From assembly GCF_003205195.1 (NCBI RefSeq), contig NZ_QJRY01000001.1, forward strand, positions 310,001 to 374,000: DNA of 64,000 nucleotides, in the 5' to 3' direction. The DNA is from Peteryoungia wuzhouensis (GTDB lineage: Bacteria > Pseudomonadota > Alphaproteobacteria > Rhizobiales > Rhizobiaceae). A program made the translations under genes and the position numbers. Shown in pieces: positions 34,501-42,715 of this stretch. The notes beneath the pieces were generated by a model. That model made no database searches. It was not told the origin of the DNA and saw nothing but the letters and a program-made list of their open reading frames with translations. Numbering within the stretch: position 1 is the first letter of the stretch; each line of letters starts with the position of its first letter.

Positions 34501-34991
34501 AGCAATTGCCGGCGGGCCTGGGGTTTTGCTGCGATCAGCTCGCCGATGCGGCCCTGGCCGACCATCGAGGGCGAGCGGGCGCCGGTCGAGGCATCGGCGA
34601 AGAGAAGCTGGACATCCTTGGCGCGGGCTTCCTTGCCGTTGATGCGGTAGACGGAGCCGGCACCGCGCTCGATGCGGCGGGTGACCTGGATCTCGTCGGC
34701 ATCGTTGAAAGCGGCCGGCGCCGTGCGGTCGGAATTGTCGAGATAGAGGCCGACTTCCGCCGTGTTTCGGGCCGGGCGATTGCCGGAGCCGGAGAAGATG
34801 ACGTCGTCCATGCCGGACGCGCGCATGTTCTTGTAAGAATTCTCGCCCATCACCCAGCGCAACGCCTCGACGAGGTTCGACTTGCCACAGCCATTCGGCC
34901 CGACAATGCCGGTGAGGCCACGCTCGATGACGAATTCGGAGGGCTCGACGAAGGACTTGAAGCCGAGAAGACGCAGGCGGTTGAATTTCAT
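31527..34991 (-). CDS. smc: Chromosome segregation protein SMC
   Basis: 1154 residues from ATG 34991. The Walker A head is VGPNGCGKSNLVEALRWVMG, followed by long coiled coils (about 165-500 and 660-1000), a hinge in between (DRGYETALGAALGDDLDSAL), signature LLSGGEQALTA and Walker B ICVLDEVDAPLDD. It condenses and segregates chromosomes with ScpAB. The Shine-Dalgarno AAGGGGAGG is provided by the end of a palindromic repeat. In relatives the gene follows dsbA-like and DUF721 genes; here repeats and an accessory insert lie upstream. Confidence 0.96.
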   Translation of the reverse strand: MKFNRLRLLGFKSFVEPSEFVIERGLTGIVGPNGCGKSNLVEALRWVMGENSYKNMRASGMDDVIFSGSGNRPARNTAEVGLYLDNSDRTAPAAFNDADEIQVTRRIERGAGSVYRINGKEARAKDVQLLFADASTGARSPSMVGQGRIGELIAAKPQARRQLLEEAAGISGLHSRRHEAELRLRAAETNLERLEDITAQLESQIESLKRQARQANRFKQLSADIRAHEAMLLHIRWAQAKQAEGEAESALNQAMSIVAEKANFQMEAAKLQAVASLKMPELREEEAKCAAALQRLQIARSQLDEEASRILRRRDELTRRLAQLDEDIRREERLVSENAEVIQRLAEEEAELEEILADAGRFAEEAKEAFDAAAATLADSERDFTRLTAERAEAAAGRNQLDRAIRDLAERRARLERQVSDASRELSDISDRIAALPDPDEKREMVEIAEQAVADAESAAMEAEAALAEARRTESHLRQPLEAARARVNGLETEARTIARILASTTTGDFPPVADDLSVDRGYETALGAALGDDLDSALDPSAPAHWHGNGDGAGDPALPSGAQPLIAHVRAPAALARALRQIGVVEEVDALRLMASLAPGQRLVTRDGAVYRWDGHVTGADAPSAAALRLAQKNRLAEIEIETEEARDQMVEAEDRLAEAADAIRTEEARLTDARDRSRLTVRALAEARDALAQAERASGDLIRRREVIEEAVNGLKAQIEEIVEQEETARIEMEETPDLSALDARLREAEAVVARDRGLLAEARARFEGLAREDEMRRRRILAIRQEKQNWQNRAKSAQEHIATLREREAEAREEITDLEMAPDEFEDKRRALMSALDKAEKDRRDAADRLVDAETRQREADQKAAAALAELAESREKRGRAEERLVSAKEWRVDAEARIAEALNVPPHEAFRLTGLKDPSQIGDLREVERNVDRLKMERERLGAVNLRAEEEQKELSDKLAALIKERDDIIDAIRKLRGAIQSLNREGRERLLAAFDVVNAQFQRLFTHLFNGGTAELQLIESDDPLEAGLEILARPPGKKPQTMTLLSGGEQALTAMALIFAVFLTNPAPICVLDEVDAPLDDHNVERYCNLMDEMAASTETRFVIITHNPITMARMNRLFGVTMAEQGVSQLVSVDLQTAEALRERDLV

Positions 34992-35447
34992 CGGCACAGC
35001 CTCCCCTTGAGGGGGAGGGTCGGACCGCAGGTCCGGGGTGGGGTGATACCGCCAACGTCGAACGAGAGCGCCCCCCTCTGCCCTGCCGGGCATCTCCCCC
35101 ACGAGGGGGGAGAGCCGCGCGCGGTTATCTTCGAGGCAGCCGCTGGCGTCGAGGTCGTGGCTGATAGTTTGAAAAGGGAGAACGGGGACCTGAGGCGGGA
35201 AGCAAGCGGATTTCCGCTCTCCCCCCCTGTGGGGGAGATGCCCGGCAGGGCAGAGGGGGGTAACGCCAGATGCAGCTTTACGAATGCGCCCCTCATCCCC
35301 GGCGCAAATTTTGCGCCTGACCTGCCGCCACCTTCTCCCCGCGGGCGGGTAGAAGGGCGATCAACGCCGCCCTCGCCCATTTGGCCACCAGACATACAAA
35401 CGGGCGCACGGGTTTCCCCGGCGCCCGTCGTCAGAACGGTGCGTCGA
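34992..35447. repeat. Repeat-filled intergenic region between smc and dsbA
   Basis: No gene. Four repeats lie head to tail: 35001-35046 (CCGCAGGTCCGG type), 35073-35114 and 35218-35262 (CTGCCCTGCCGGGCAT type, in opposite orientations, so the DNA between them could form a large cruciform), and 35289-35358 (CCTCATCCCCGGCGCAA type, repeated at 55180-55251). Confidence 0.72.
35001..35046. repeat. Palindromic repeat, CCGCAGGTCCGGGGTGGGG family
   Basis: CTCCCCTTGAGGGGGAGGG then TCGGACCGCAGGTCCGGGG, identical over most of its length to the copy at 57806. Its left end supplies the ribosome-binding site of smc. Confidence 0.75.
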
Positions 35448-36191
35448 TCATAGCAGGCTGTCGATGAGGGCCGACATGGAGTCAACCGACATGTCCCCCG
35501 AATAGGCCTTGCCATTGATCAGGAAGGTCGGGGTCGAGTTGACACCGAATTCCTGGGCGCCGCGATCGCGGACAGCCGACACATCACCGGCAAGCTTCGC
35601 GTTCGTCAAGCAGGCGTCGAAGGTCTCCTGTGTAAAACCGCCGAGTTTCGACAGTTGCAGCATGGCGGAGCGCACATCGCCATTGTCAGGGGCGGCCCAG
35701 GCGCGCTGCTGCTTCAGGAACATCGAGACGAAGGGGAAGAACTTGTCTTCGGTGGTGCAGCGCGCCAGCATGAAGGCGGCGAGCGAAGCGGTGTCCTGCG
35801 GGAACGGGAATTCGCGCAGCACGAAGTAAGCCTTGCCGCTGTCGACATATTTGGTCTTGATCGCGTCGAAGGTGGTTTCGTGGAAATGGGCGCAATGCGG
35901 GCAGGTCATCGACATGTATTCGATGATCTTGACCGGGGCGTTCGGATCGCCGAGCGTCATTTCCTTGAGCGGGCCGGGCTTCAGGGCCGCTTCCATGTCG
36001 ACATCGCGATCGGCCTTCGGCATTTCGGCAGACGTGGTCGAGGCCGTGGTCTCGTTGCTGACCGCCGGCACCGGCTGCTCGGCACTGGCCGACTTCTCGT
36101 CGCTGCAGGCCGACAGGGCGGCAACGGCGCCAGCCAGGGCAATACCGCTCAGCAGGCGGCGCTTGGTGATCGTGAGTTCAGACATCGACAT
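35448..36191 (-). CDS. DsbA-family thiol-disulfide oxidoreductase, lipoprotein
   Basis: 247 residues from ATG 36191 (a second ATG two codons later is equally possible). The N-terminus has a basic region, a hydrophobic core and the lipobox LSAC, so a lipid-anchored periplasmic protein is predicted. The thioredoxin-fold domain follows, with the active site MTCPHCAHFH (CPHC) and the cis-Pro loop NSTPTFLING. This is the DsbA/BdbD group normally found beside smc in Rhizobiales. It forms disulfides in exported proteins. Confidence 0.88.
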   Translation of the reverse strand: MSMSELTITKRRLLSGIALAGAVAALSACSDEKSASAEQPVPAVSNETTASTTSAEMPKADRDVDMEAALKPGPLKEMTLGDPNAPVKIIEYMSMTCPHCAHFHETTFDAIKTKYVDSGKAYFVLREFPFPQDTASLAAFMLARCTTEDKFFPFVSMFLKQQRAWAAPDNGDVRSAMLQLSKLGGFTQETFDACLTNAKLAGDVSAVRDRGAQEFGVNSTPTFLINGKAYSGDMSVDSMSALIDSLL

Positions 36192-36529
36192 CGGTCTCTT
36201 ACCTGTTGGAATGACGGTTGTTCTGGGCTCAACCGTTATAACGGCAGATGGCGGCAAACAAGGCAGGCTGCCATGAGAAAAATCAAAGTTCCGTGACCTT
36301 TTCAAGGACACAGCGTCACCCATTGCCTGCAGGACGCATATCCCACGCGGAACGTCAGTCCGTGCCCGACACTTGCCCTTGCTGCACTGCAGCCTTACAG
36401 ATGTGCGCTTGCCGCGCAGCGCGCGGGAAGGCACCAAACTTGGCCGTTCAGTGCGTGTTTCTTCACTTCATAGTTCGGATCAACTTGCCGTAAATGATTT
36501 TATTCGGGTCGTTTCCAAGAGTTGCAATC
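36192..36529. other. Divergent promoter region between dsbA and the Slam-like gene
   Basis: About 340 bp, more AT-rich near 36480-36530. It contains CCAAACTTGGCCG at 36434-36446, a motif also present upstream of both SulP genes (45103-45115 identical; 47563-47575 with two mismatches). No gene seen. Confidence 0.5.
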
Positions 36530-37930
36530 ATGTTTTATTCATTCAAAAGTTTCAGCAGGCTCTTTTCCCGGACGATCCACATTGGCGGCATGGTGATTTG
36601 CTTCGGCCTGCCGCTCACCTGCGGCGACGCCCTCGCCCAGTCGTCGCAGAATGTCGGCCCCCGGCCCGGCGGCCAGTCGCTGGATGTGATCGAGGCCGAG
36701 CGCAAAAAGCTCTTCGCCCAGATGATGGCGCATCCCGACGATCTGGACACTGCCTTCCAGTATGCCGCCCTCTCCTCCCAGGCCGGCGACCTCGAAGGGG
36801 CGGTCTCGACGCTGGAGCGCATGCTGATCTATGCCCCCGGCCTGCCGCGCCTGCAGCTGGAGCTCGGCGTGCTCTATTACAGGCTCGGGGCCTATGAGAC
36901 GGCGCGCCAGTATTTCGAGGGCGCCCAATCGGCCGGTGACGTGCCGTCCGAGGTCAAAACCAAGGTCGAGGACTATCTCGCCGCGATCGACAAGCAGGCG
37001 GCTCCATCGTCGCTGACCGGCATGGTGCGCACCGGCATCCGCTATCAGAGCAATGCCAATGCCGGGCCCGGCAATTCGACCGTGACCCTGAACGGCCTTT
37101 CCTACAGGCTCGACGAGCTGACCGTGGCGGGTGAGGATTTCAACGCCTTTCTTACCAGCTCCGTGCGGTATCGCCACGAGCTGGACGAACAGGGCATTGC
37201 CATCGAGGCCGGAATTTCCGGCTATACCGCCGGGTATCGCGACCGGGATGCCTTGAACACAGGAGCTCTCGAAGGTTATGTCGGCCCGACCTTCGACCTT
37301 GCCCGCTTCGGTCTCGACGACCGGACCCTTTCTGTCTTCTTTCTGTCAAGCGGCGTGCTGATCGAGGGCGATCGCTATCTCGCCTCGATCGGCGCCTCGA
37401 CCACATTCAACTGGCAAGTGACGCCGACGGACGGGGTGGCTGCACAGCTCGAATATCGCTACGAGGACTACAACAATACAAAGTCCCGCCAGAGCGCCGA
37501 ATATCAGACAGGCGACCGCATCGACGGGCAGCTTTCCTATTCGCGGCAGATCACCGAGGATTTCAACATTTCCAGCCGGGTGCTGGCCACACGGCGCATC
37601 GCCGAGACCGACTATCTTTCGTCGACGGAACTTGGTCTGGGGATCGGCAGTGCCTGGCGTTTCGCCGCGCCGATCGGCGATGGTCCGGCCTGGGTTCTGG
37701 CCCTCGACACGGCTGTGTCACGCCGCAACTTTGACGGCCCGGACGCCATGATCGATGCAGACGAGCGCCAGCAGGATACGGAATTCAGCGTCAATCTTCG
37801 GCAGATCGTGCCGTTTACCGACAGCGTGGCACTGGTGGCGGAGGCCGGCTACCGCAAGGTCTGGTCGAACTACGACATCAAGGCCTTCGACAATATCAGC
37901 GTGTCCCTCGGCATCCAGTCGAGCTTCTAG
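36530..37930 (+). CDS. TPR plus beta-barrel outer-membrane protein, Slam/DUF560-like
   Basis: 466 residues from ATG 36530. A signal peptide ends near GDALA-Q. Residues about 60-150 look like two or three TPR helices pairs (AFQYAALSSQAGDLEGAVST, LQLELGVLYYRLGAYETARQ). Then follow alternating amphipathic strands starting TGIRYQSNANAGP and ending with a terminal Phe (GIQSSF), the outer-membrane barrel signature. This is the architecture of Slam (surface lipoprotein assembly modulator) translocons of type XI secretion, which export TbpB-like cargo. The next gene, 9 bp later, encodes just such a protein. The assignment rests on architecture and neighbour, not on a profile search. Confidence 0.72.
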   Translation: MFYSFKSFSRLFSRTIHIGGMVICFGLPLTCGDALAQSSQNVGPRPGGQSLDVIEAERKKLFAQMMAHPDDLDTAFQYAALSSQAGDLEGAVSTLERMLIYAPGLPRLQLELGVLYYRLGAYETARQYFEGAQSAGDVPSEVKTKVEDYLAAIDKQAAPSSLTGMVRTGIRYQSNANAGPGNSTVTLNGLSYRLDELTVAGEDFNAFLTSSVRYRHELDEQGIAIEAGISGYTAGYRDRDALNTGALEGYVGPTFDLARFGLDDRTLSVFFLSSGVLIEGDRYLASIGASTTFNWQVTPTDGVAAQLEYRYEDYNNTKSRQSAEYQTGDRIDGQLSYSRQITEDFNISSRVLATRRIAETDYLSSTELGLGIGSAWRFAAPIGDGPAWVLALDTAVSRRNFDGPDAMIDADERQQDTEFSVNLRQIVPFTDSVALVAEAGYRKVWSNYDIKAFDNISVSLGIQSSF

Positions 37931-37939
37931 GAGAGCACC

Positions 37940-40450
37940 ATGAACCGCATCCTGTCGACCTCCGCGCTCCTTGCTGCTTCCGTCGCCATGTCCATGGCCG
38001 CCGCCGCCCCCAGCCGTGCCGAGGCCAATGTCGCCGGTGTGACGGCCGCAGTAAACCCGACCGCCTCGGCCCTCCAGCCGGGCGGAAAGCGCAAGCTGAT
38101 CTCGCTTGGCGATCCCGTGGTGCGCGACCAGCGCATCGAGACCGGACCGGAGGGCCTGGTGCAGATCCTGCTTGCCGACGGCACGTCGTTCACGGTCGGG
38201 CCAAACTCCTCCATCGTCATCGACAGCTTCGTCTACGATCCGGAAAAGCAGACGGCATCGCTCGCCGCCACCATGACCAAGGGGGCCCTGCGCTTCATCG
38301 GCGGCAAGGCTTCGAAAGCGAGCGGTGACGTGAAGATCGACACGCCGATCGGCACCGCCGGCATTCGCGGCGCCGTTGTCGACATCAACCTCGACGGCCG
38401 GACCGCCGACGGCCAGGTGATCCCGCCGCATGTCTCGCTGGTGTTCGGCAAGCAGGTGGAATTGAACAGCCGCGGCAGTTCGGAACGCGTCTTCCGGCCG
38501 GGCTTTTCGATCGTCGCCGGCGATGGCGGCAACAGCGTCAGGCGGACACCATCCCTCTGGGTGAGCAGCCTGCAGCAATATCTCGCCGGTCGGCCGGGCC
38601 TGACCGGCGGCGCGAAGATGGTGCCGACCGACCAGAGCGTGCGCAACAGCCAGGTGGCGACCAGCAATTCACAGCAACCGGTGGCGAGGAACAACATACC
38701 CGTTCCCCGCCCCCGGCCCTTGCCGGTGGCATCGCCGGACGAGATCGCGGCAACATCGACGCGGGACAATACGCGGCCTGAGGTGCCGGAGGAAAATCCC
38801 GGCGTCGAAGTCCCCGTGCCAAGCAGCGCCAGCGTCAGTGTCGGCGTCGGTTCGTCGGGCAAGGTGAACACGCGTTCCGGGACGGTCACGCAGAATGCGG
38901 ACGGGACCATTACCGGCAGCTACGGCGCCGACAGCTTCATTCTTCCCGCACTCGCATCGACCTCGTCGCTGATATCGCAGACGGCCAACGGCACAGCCAA
39001 TGGTGCCGCCGTCAGCGGCACCGCCTATACCGGCAGCAACGGTTTTGTCGCCTATCTGCTCACCAATGGGTCCGGTGACCCGTTCTATGTGATCGGCGGC
39101 ACGCCGGCGAATGCCACAAGCACGCTTTCGAGCGGGCAGATCCTTCACTATGTGCTGAAGCCGGATGTGCTCAACGCGGCGATGGTGAATGCGGATGGCA
39201 TCACCATCCCCTTCACCAGCGGTTTTCCCGCCGGGCCGACAGTCGCCAGCGACCTGCTTGTTGCCGGTGTTTCCACCAGCAACGGAAAAATCGGGCGTGC
39301 CATGCAGGCATCCCTTTTGATCGACGGTGCCGGCACCAGTCAGACAAGTGCGATCAATGTCACGGCAGGCAGCATCGGCTTGTTGCAGGGTGGCGGATAT
39401 GGATTGACCGGCTCGACTGCGGGTTCGGGTCGGGACACCGCGAACAGCCAGGCCTCGCACGGTCAGGGGATCACCACGACGATCGGTTCGACGGCCGGAG
39501 GCGACCAGTTCTATGGTAGCGGCGGCGAGTACTTGGTCGTCGGGACCGGCAGCCTCCCGACCGTCGACTTCGGAGACCCTGACGGTGAATTCCAGGGTTA
39601 TGACTATGTGCATGTCGCGGGTCGCAATGACGCGGCATCAACTGCGGCAGTGAGAAGCTTCGGCAGCCAGACGCGGACGGGTTTTTCGTCGTGGGTGCTG
39701 CGGTCGTTTGGCTCCAATACGATCCGCGCGGGACGGGCGACCGTCACCTTCGATGCCACCCAAGGCACCTTCACCGGCGGGATCACGTCCGTCGGCGGGG
39801 ATTATTATGCCGACTTCTACGGTAATGACGACCGGACCTATCTCAGCGACACGCTGATGGCGGCGACCAGTTCCAAGGACGGGACCTATATGGTCTCATC
39901 TGCGGCCGTTCCGGCAAAGATCTTCAATGGCAACACGTCGGCGCAGATCTGCACCAGTTGCGAGTTCATGACCTGGGGCTGGTGGGGTCGAAACCTTTAC
40001 GGCGAAGTCGACTACAAGGTTCATCTCGGCAACTGGATCATCGGAGAGCGGCCGGCGAACACGGCCGTTCCCACAACGGGCAGCGCGACCTATACCGGCA
40101 ATGCCGTCGGGACGGTGCTGAACAACGGTGCGCAATACATCGCGACGGGGAACCTCGCGGCGACGATGAATTTCGGCGCGCGCACCGGTACAGTCGAGAT
40201 CAGCAATTATGACGGCAAAGGCACGTTCGGCGCCAATGTGAGCTTCCAGTCCGGCGGCAATCCGGTGTCGACGCTTACCAGTTCATCGACGATCGGCATT
40301 GCCACCAGCGTCACCGGCGCCTTCGCCTCGGATGGCACCGGCACTCCGTCCGGCAATGTCAGGGGCGTGATGGGGAACTTCACGGCTATCGACGGCACCT
40401 GGTCGTCGACAGGCATCTTTGCCGGAAGCACCACGGGCGTCGTTCCGTGA
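37940..40450 (+). CDS. Exported FecR-domain protein with C-terminal TbpB-like barrel
   Basis: 836 residues. The signal peptide (MAAAAPSRAEA) has no lipobox, so it is a soluble exported protein. Residues about 45-165 are a FecR domain (IETGPEGLVQILLADGTSFT, KIDTPIGTAGIRGAVVDI). A Pro-rich linker (PVPRPRPLP) and a large Gly/Ser/Thr-rich beta region follow. The last 125 residues (from about 712) resemble the small barrel of transferrin-binding protein B: GNLAATMNFGARTG, VEISNYDGKGTFG, PSGNVRGVMGNF and TWSSTGIFAGS. That barrel type is the Slam recognition handle in known cargos. Its start follows TAGGAGAG, and its stop overlaps the cyclase start as GTGA. Confidence 0.78.
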   Translation: MNRILSTSALLAASVAMSMAAAAPSRAEANVAGVTAAVNPTASALQPGGKRKLISLGDPVVRDQRIETGPEGLVQILLADGTSFTVGPNSSIVIDSFVYDPEKQTASLAATMTKGALRFIGGKASKASGDVKIDTPIGTAGIRGAVVDINLDGRTADGQVIPPHVSLVFGKQVELNSRGSSERVFRPGFSIVAGDGGNSVRRTPSLWVSSLQQYLAGRPGLTGGAKMVPTDQSVRNSQVATSNSQQPVARNNIPVPRPRPLPVASPDEIAATSTRDNTRPEVPEENPGVEVPVPSSASVSVGVGSSGKVNTRSGTVTQNADGTITGSYGADSFILPALASTSSLISQTANGTANGAAVSGTAYTGSNGFVAYLLTNGSGDPFYVIGGTPANATSTLSSGQILHYVLKPDVLNAAMVNADGITIPFTSGFPAGPTVASDLLVAGVSTSNGKIGRAMQASLLIDGAGTSQTSAINVTAGSIGLLQGGGYGLTGSTAGSGRDTANSQASHGQGITTTIGSTAGGDQFYGSGGEYLVVGTGSLPTVDFGDPDGEFQGYDYVHVAGRNDAASTAAVRSFGSQTRTGFSSWVLRSFGSNTIRAGRATVTFDATQGTFTGGITSVGGDYYADFYGNDDRTYLSDTLMAATSSKDGTYMVSSAAVPAKIFNGNTSAQICTSCEFMTWGWWGRNLYGEVDYKVHLGNWIIGERPANTAVPTTGSATYTGNAVGTVLNNGAQYIATGNLAATMNFGARTGTVEISNYDGKGTFGANVSFQSGGNPVSTLTSSSTIGIATSVTGAFASDGTGTPSGNVRGVMGNFTAIDGTWSSTGIFAGSTTGVVP

Positions 40451-42678
40451 CCGACCGCATGGCGGAGACCCGGCGGCCACAGGCCCGCCCAACACGGCGG
40501 CTTTCCTCCTCCCAGCGTCGGCGGCTCGGCGTCATGCTGATCGGAGCGGCGGCGTTGACAGGGGTGGTCACGCTCCATGCCGTCTTCGCCGACCAGGCCT
40601 TTCGCCTGACCGCCTTGGTCTTCGACAGCTATCAGAGCTTCAAGCCGCGGGAGGCGACGGACCCGCCGGTGGCGGTCATCGATATCGACGAGGCCTCGAT
40701 CGCGAGGCTCGGCCAGTGGCCGTGGTCGCGGCGGGTGGTGGCCGACATGGTGACGCGGGCAAGCGCATTCGGGGCTGCGGCGGTCGGCTTCGACATCGTG
40801 TTTTCCGAACCGGACCGGACCGCACCTTCCCGGCTGATTGCGGAAATGCGCCGCCAGGGTGTTTTCCTCGACATGGCGGGAACCGACCTGCCTGATCCGG
40901 ATATCGCCCTGGCCGAGGCAGCACGCGTCCATCCCGTGGCGCTCGGCATTGCGCTGACCAACGAAACCCAGGCGCCGGTCGCGCCGCCGAAAGCCGGCTT
41001 TTCCTTCCTGGGCGAAGACCCGAGCCCCGCACTCAACCGATTTTCCGGTGCGCTCTCCAATCTGCCTGTTCTGACGCAGGCGACCACGGCTGTCGGTTAC
41101 TTCTCCTTCCCGCCGTCGCCCGACAATATCATCCGGAGTTTTCCGCTGGTCTCGACGGCCAGGGGCACGCTTTATCCCGCCCTCTCGATCGAAACGCTGC
41201 GCATTGCCCAGCAGGCCGGCTCCTTCATCGTGCGCTCGGCGCAGAGCGGAGGCCGGCTCGCCATGACCGACCTGCGTGTCGGGGCGCTCGAGGTGCCGGT
41301 CGGCCCCGGTGGCGAGATGTGGATCTATTACTCCGGCCTGCCGGCCATGCCGGTGATTTCGGCGGCGGACCTTCTTGATCCTTCCAAGGCGGCCACACTT
41401 GCCGGCCAGATTGAGGGCCGTATTCTGCTGATCGGCACCAGCGCCGTCGGCTTGCGCGATCTCGTGGCAACCCCCGTTGATCCGGCCATGCCGGGGGTGA
41501 AGGTGCATGCCGAGATTATCGACCAGATCGCCAGCGGTGTGTTCCTGCAGCGGCCGGACTGGATCACGGGTGCGGAACGCGGTCTCGCCGTCGTTGCGGG
41601 GCTTTTGTTGCTTGCGGTTCTGGCACTCGGCTCACCGGCAATCGCCGTCGCCTCCGCCGTGCTGCTTTCGGCCGGGATCGCGGCTGTCTCCTGGCTCGCA
41701 TTCTCAAAAGCGCTGGTGCTGTTCGATCCGCTTCTTCCGCTCGCCGGACTTGCCTCCGTGCTGCTCACCTCGCTCCCCCTGCTCTTGATGCTGACCCACC
41801 GGGAAAAGCGCTTCGTGCGCGAAAGTTTTGGTCGCTATCTGTCACCGACGCTGGTCGAACGGCTATCGGAAGACCCGGAAGGGCTGAAACTCGGCGGCGA
41901 GGACCGCGAACTGACCATCCTGTTTTCCGACATTCGCGGCTTCACCACGCTCTCGGAGAGCCTCACGCCAACCGAACTGACAGCCCTGCTCAACGGCTTT
42001 CTGACGCCGATGACCGACGTGCTTCTGGAGCGCGAGGCGACGATCGACAAATATATCGGCGATGCGATCATGGCCTTCTGGAACGCACCGCTCGATATCG
42101 AGGATCATGCGAAGAAGGCCTGTGGCGCCTCGCTGGCCATGATTGCGGCTCTGGAGGCGCTGAACCGCCAGCAGGGCACCTCGCTCAAGATCGGCATCGG
42201 GCTGAACACCGGCATGGCCTGCGTCGGCAATCTCGGCTCCGATCAGCGCTTCAGCTATTCCTGCCTTGGCGACAGCGTCAATCTCGCGTCCCGCGTCGAG
42301 GGCATGACCAAGCTCTATGACGTCGCAATCCTGGTCACGGAAGACGTGGTCCGTCAGGCGCCCGGTTTCGTCTTTGCCGAGGTGGATCGGGTGAGGGTCA
42401 TGGGACGGCGGGCGGCGGTGCGGCTCTATACGCTGCTCGGCCGCAACAGCGATGCTGCTGTTACCGACATGGCGCCGGTGCTCGCTAGGCACGATGCCTT
42501 TATCGATGCCTGGCAGGCCGGCGATTTTGCCGCGTGCCGGCGGATGATCGAGGATTTGGCGAACTTGCCAGCCAATCCGCTTACCGGCACGCATGCGCTC
42601 TACCGCGACCGGCTGTCTGCCCTGCCCGAGAGAGCCACAGAAGACTGGGACGGCGTGTTTACGGCGACGAACAAGTAG
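40447..42678 (+). CDS. CHASE2-domain class III adenylate cyclase
   Basis: 743 residues, GTG start. One N-terminal membrane span, then a large extracytoplasmic CHASE2 domain (about 55-350: DPPVAVIDIDEASIARLGQW, GFDIVFSEPDRTAPS, LIGTSAVGLRDLVATPVD), three spans near 375-450, and a class III cyclase domain (about 485-665). The two metal Asp lie in FSDIRGFT and IGDAIMAFW. The transition-state Asn/Arg are in VNLASR. The purine-contacting Lys (TIDKYIGD) and Ser (YSCLGD) fit an ATP-specific class IIIb enzyme. Coupled by GTGA to the FecR gene, so the periplasmic FecR protein is a likely CHASE2 partner. Confidence 0.9.
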   Translation: MTDRMAETRRPQARPTRRLSSSQRRRLGVMLIGAAALTGVVTLHAVFADQAFRLTALVFDSYQSFKPREATDPPVAVIDIDEASIARLGQWPWSRRVVADMVTRASAFGAAAVGFDIVFSEPDRTAPSRLIAEMRRQGVFLDMAGTDLPDPDIALAEAARVHPVALGIALTNETQAPVAPPKAGFSFLGEDPSPALNRFSGALSNLPVLTQATTAVGYFSFPPSPDNIIRSFPLVSTARGTLYPALSIETLRIAQQAGSFIVRSAQSGGRLAMTDLRVGALEVPVGPGGEMWIYYSGLPAMPVISAADLLDPSKAATLAGQIEGRILLIGTSAVGLRDLVATPVDPAMPGVKVHAEIIDQIASGVFLQRPDWITGAERGLAVVAGLLLLAVLALGSPAIAVASAVLLSAGIAAVSWLAFSKALVLFDPLLPLAGLASVLLTSLPLLLMLTHREKRFVRESFGRYLSPTLVERLSEDPEGLKLGGEDRELTILFSDIRGFTTLSESLTPTELTALLNGFLTPMTDVLLEREATIDKYIGDAIMAFWNAPLDIEDHAKKACGASLAMIAALEALNRQQGTSLKIGIGLNTGMACVGNLGSDQRFSYSCLGDSVNLASRVEGMTKLYDVAILVTEDVVRQAPGFVFAEVDRVRVMGRRAAVRLYTLLGRNSDAAVTDMAPVLARHDAFIDAWQAGDFAACRRMIEDLANLPANPLTGTHALYRDRLSALPERATEDWDGVFTATNK

Positions 42679-42715
42679 CGTGTCCTCAAGGACTCCACCG
42701 GGTGCCGACGGAAAT

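Noticed and set aside
34992-35447. CRISPR-like appearance of repeated short GC-rich units
   Set aside because: Units differ in family, orientation and spacing; there are no regular spacers and no cas genes. They are dispersed palindromic repeats.
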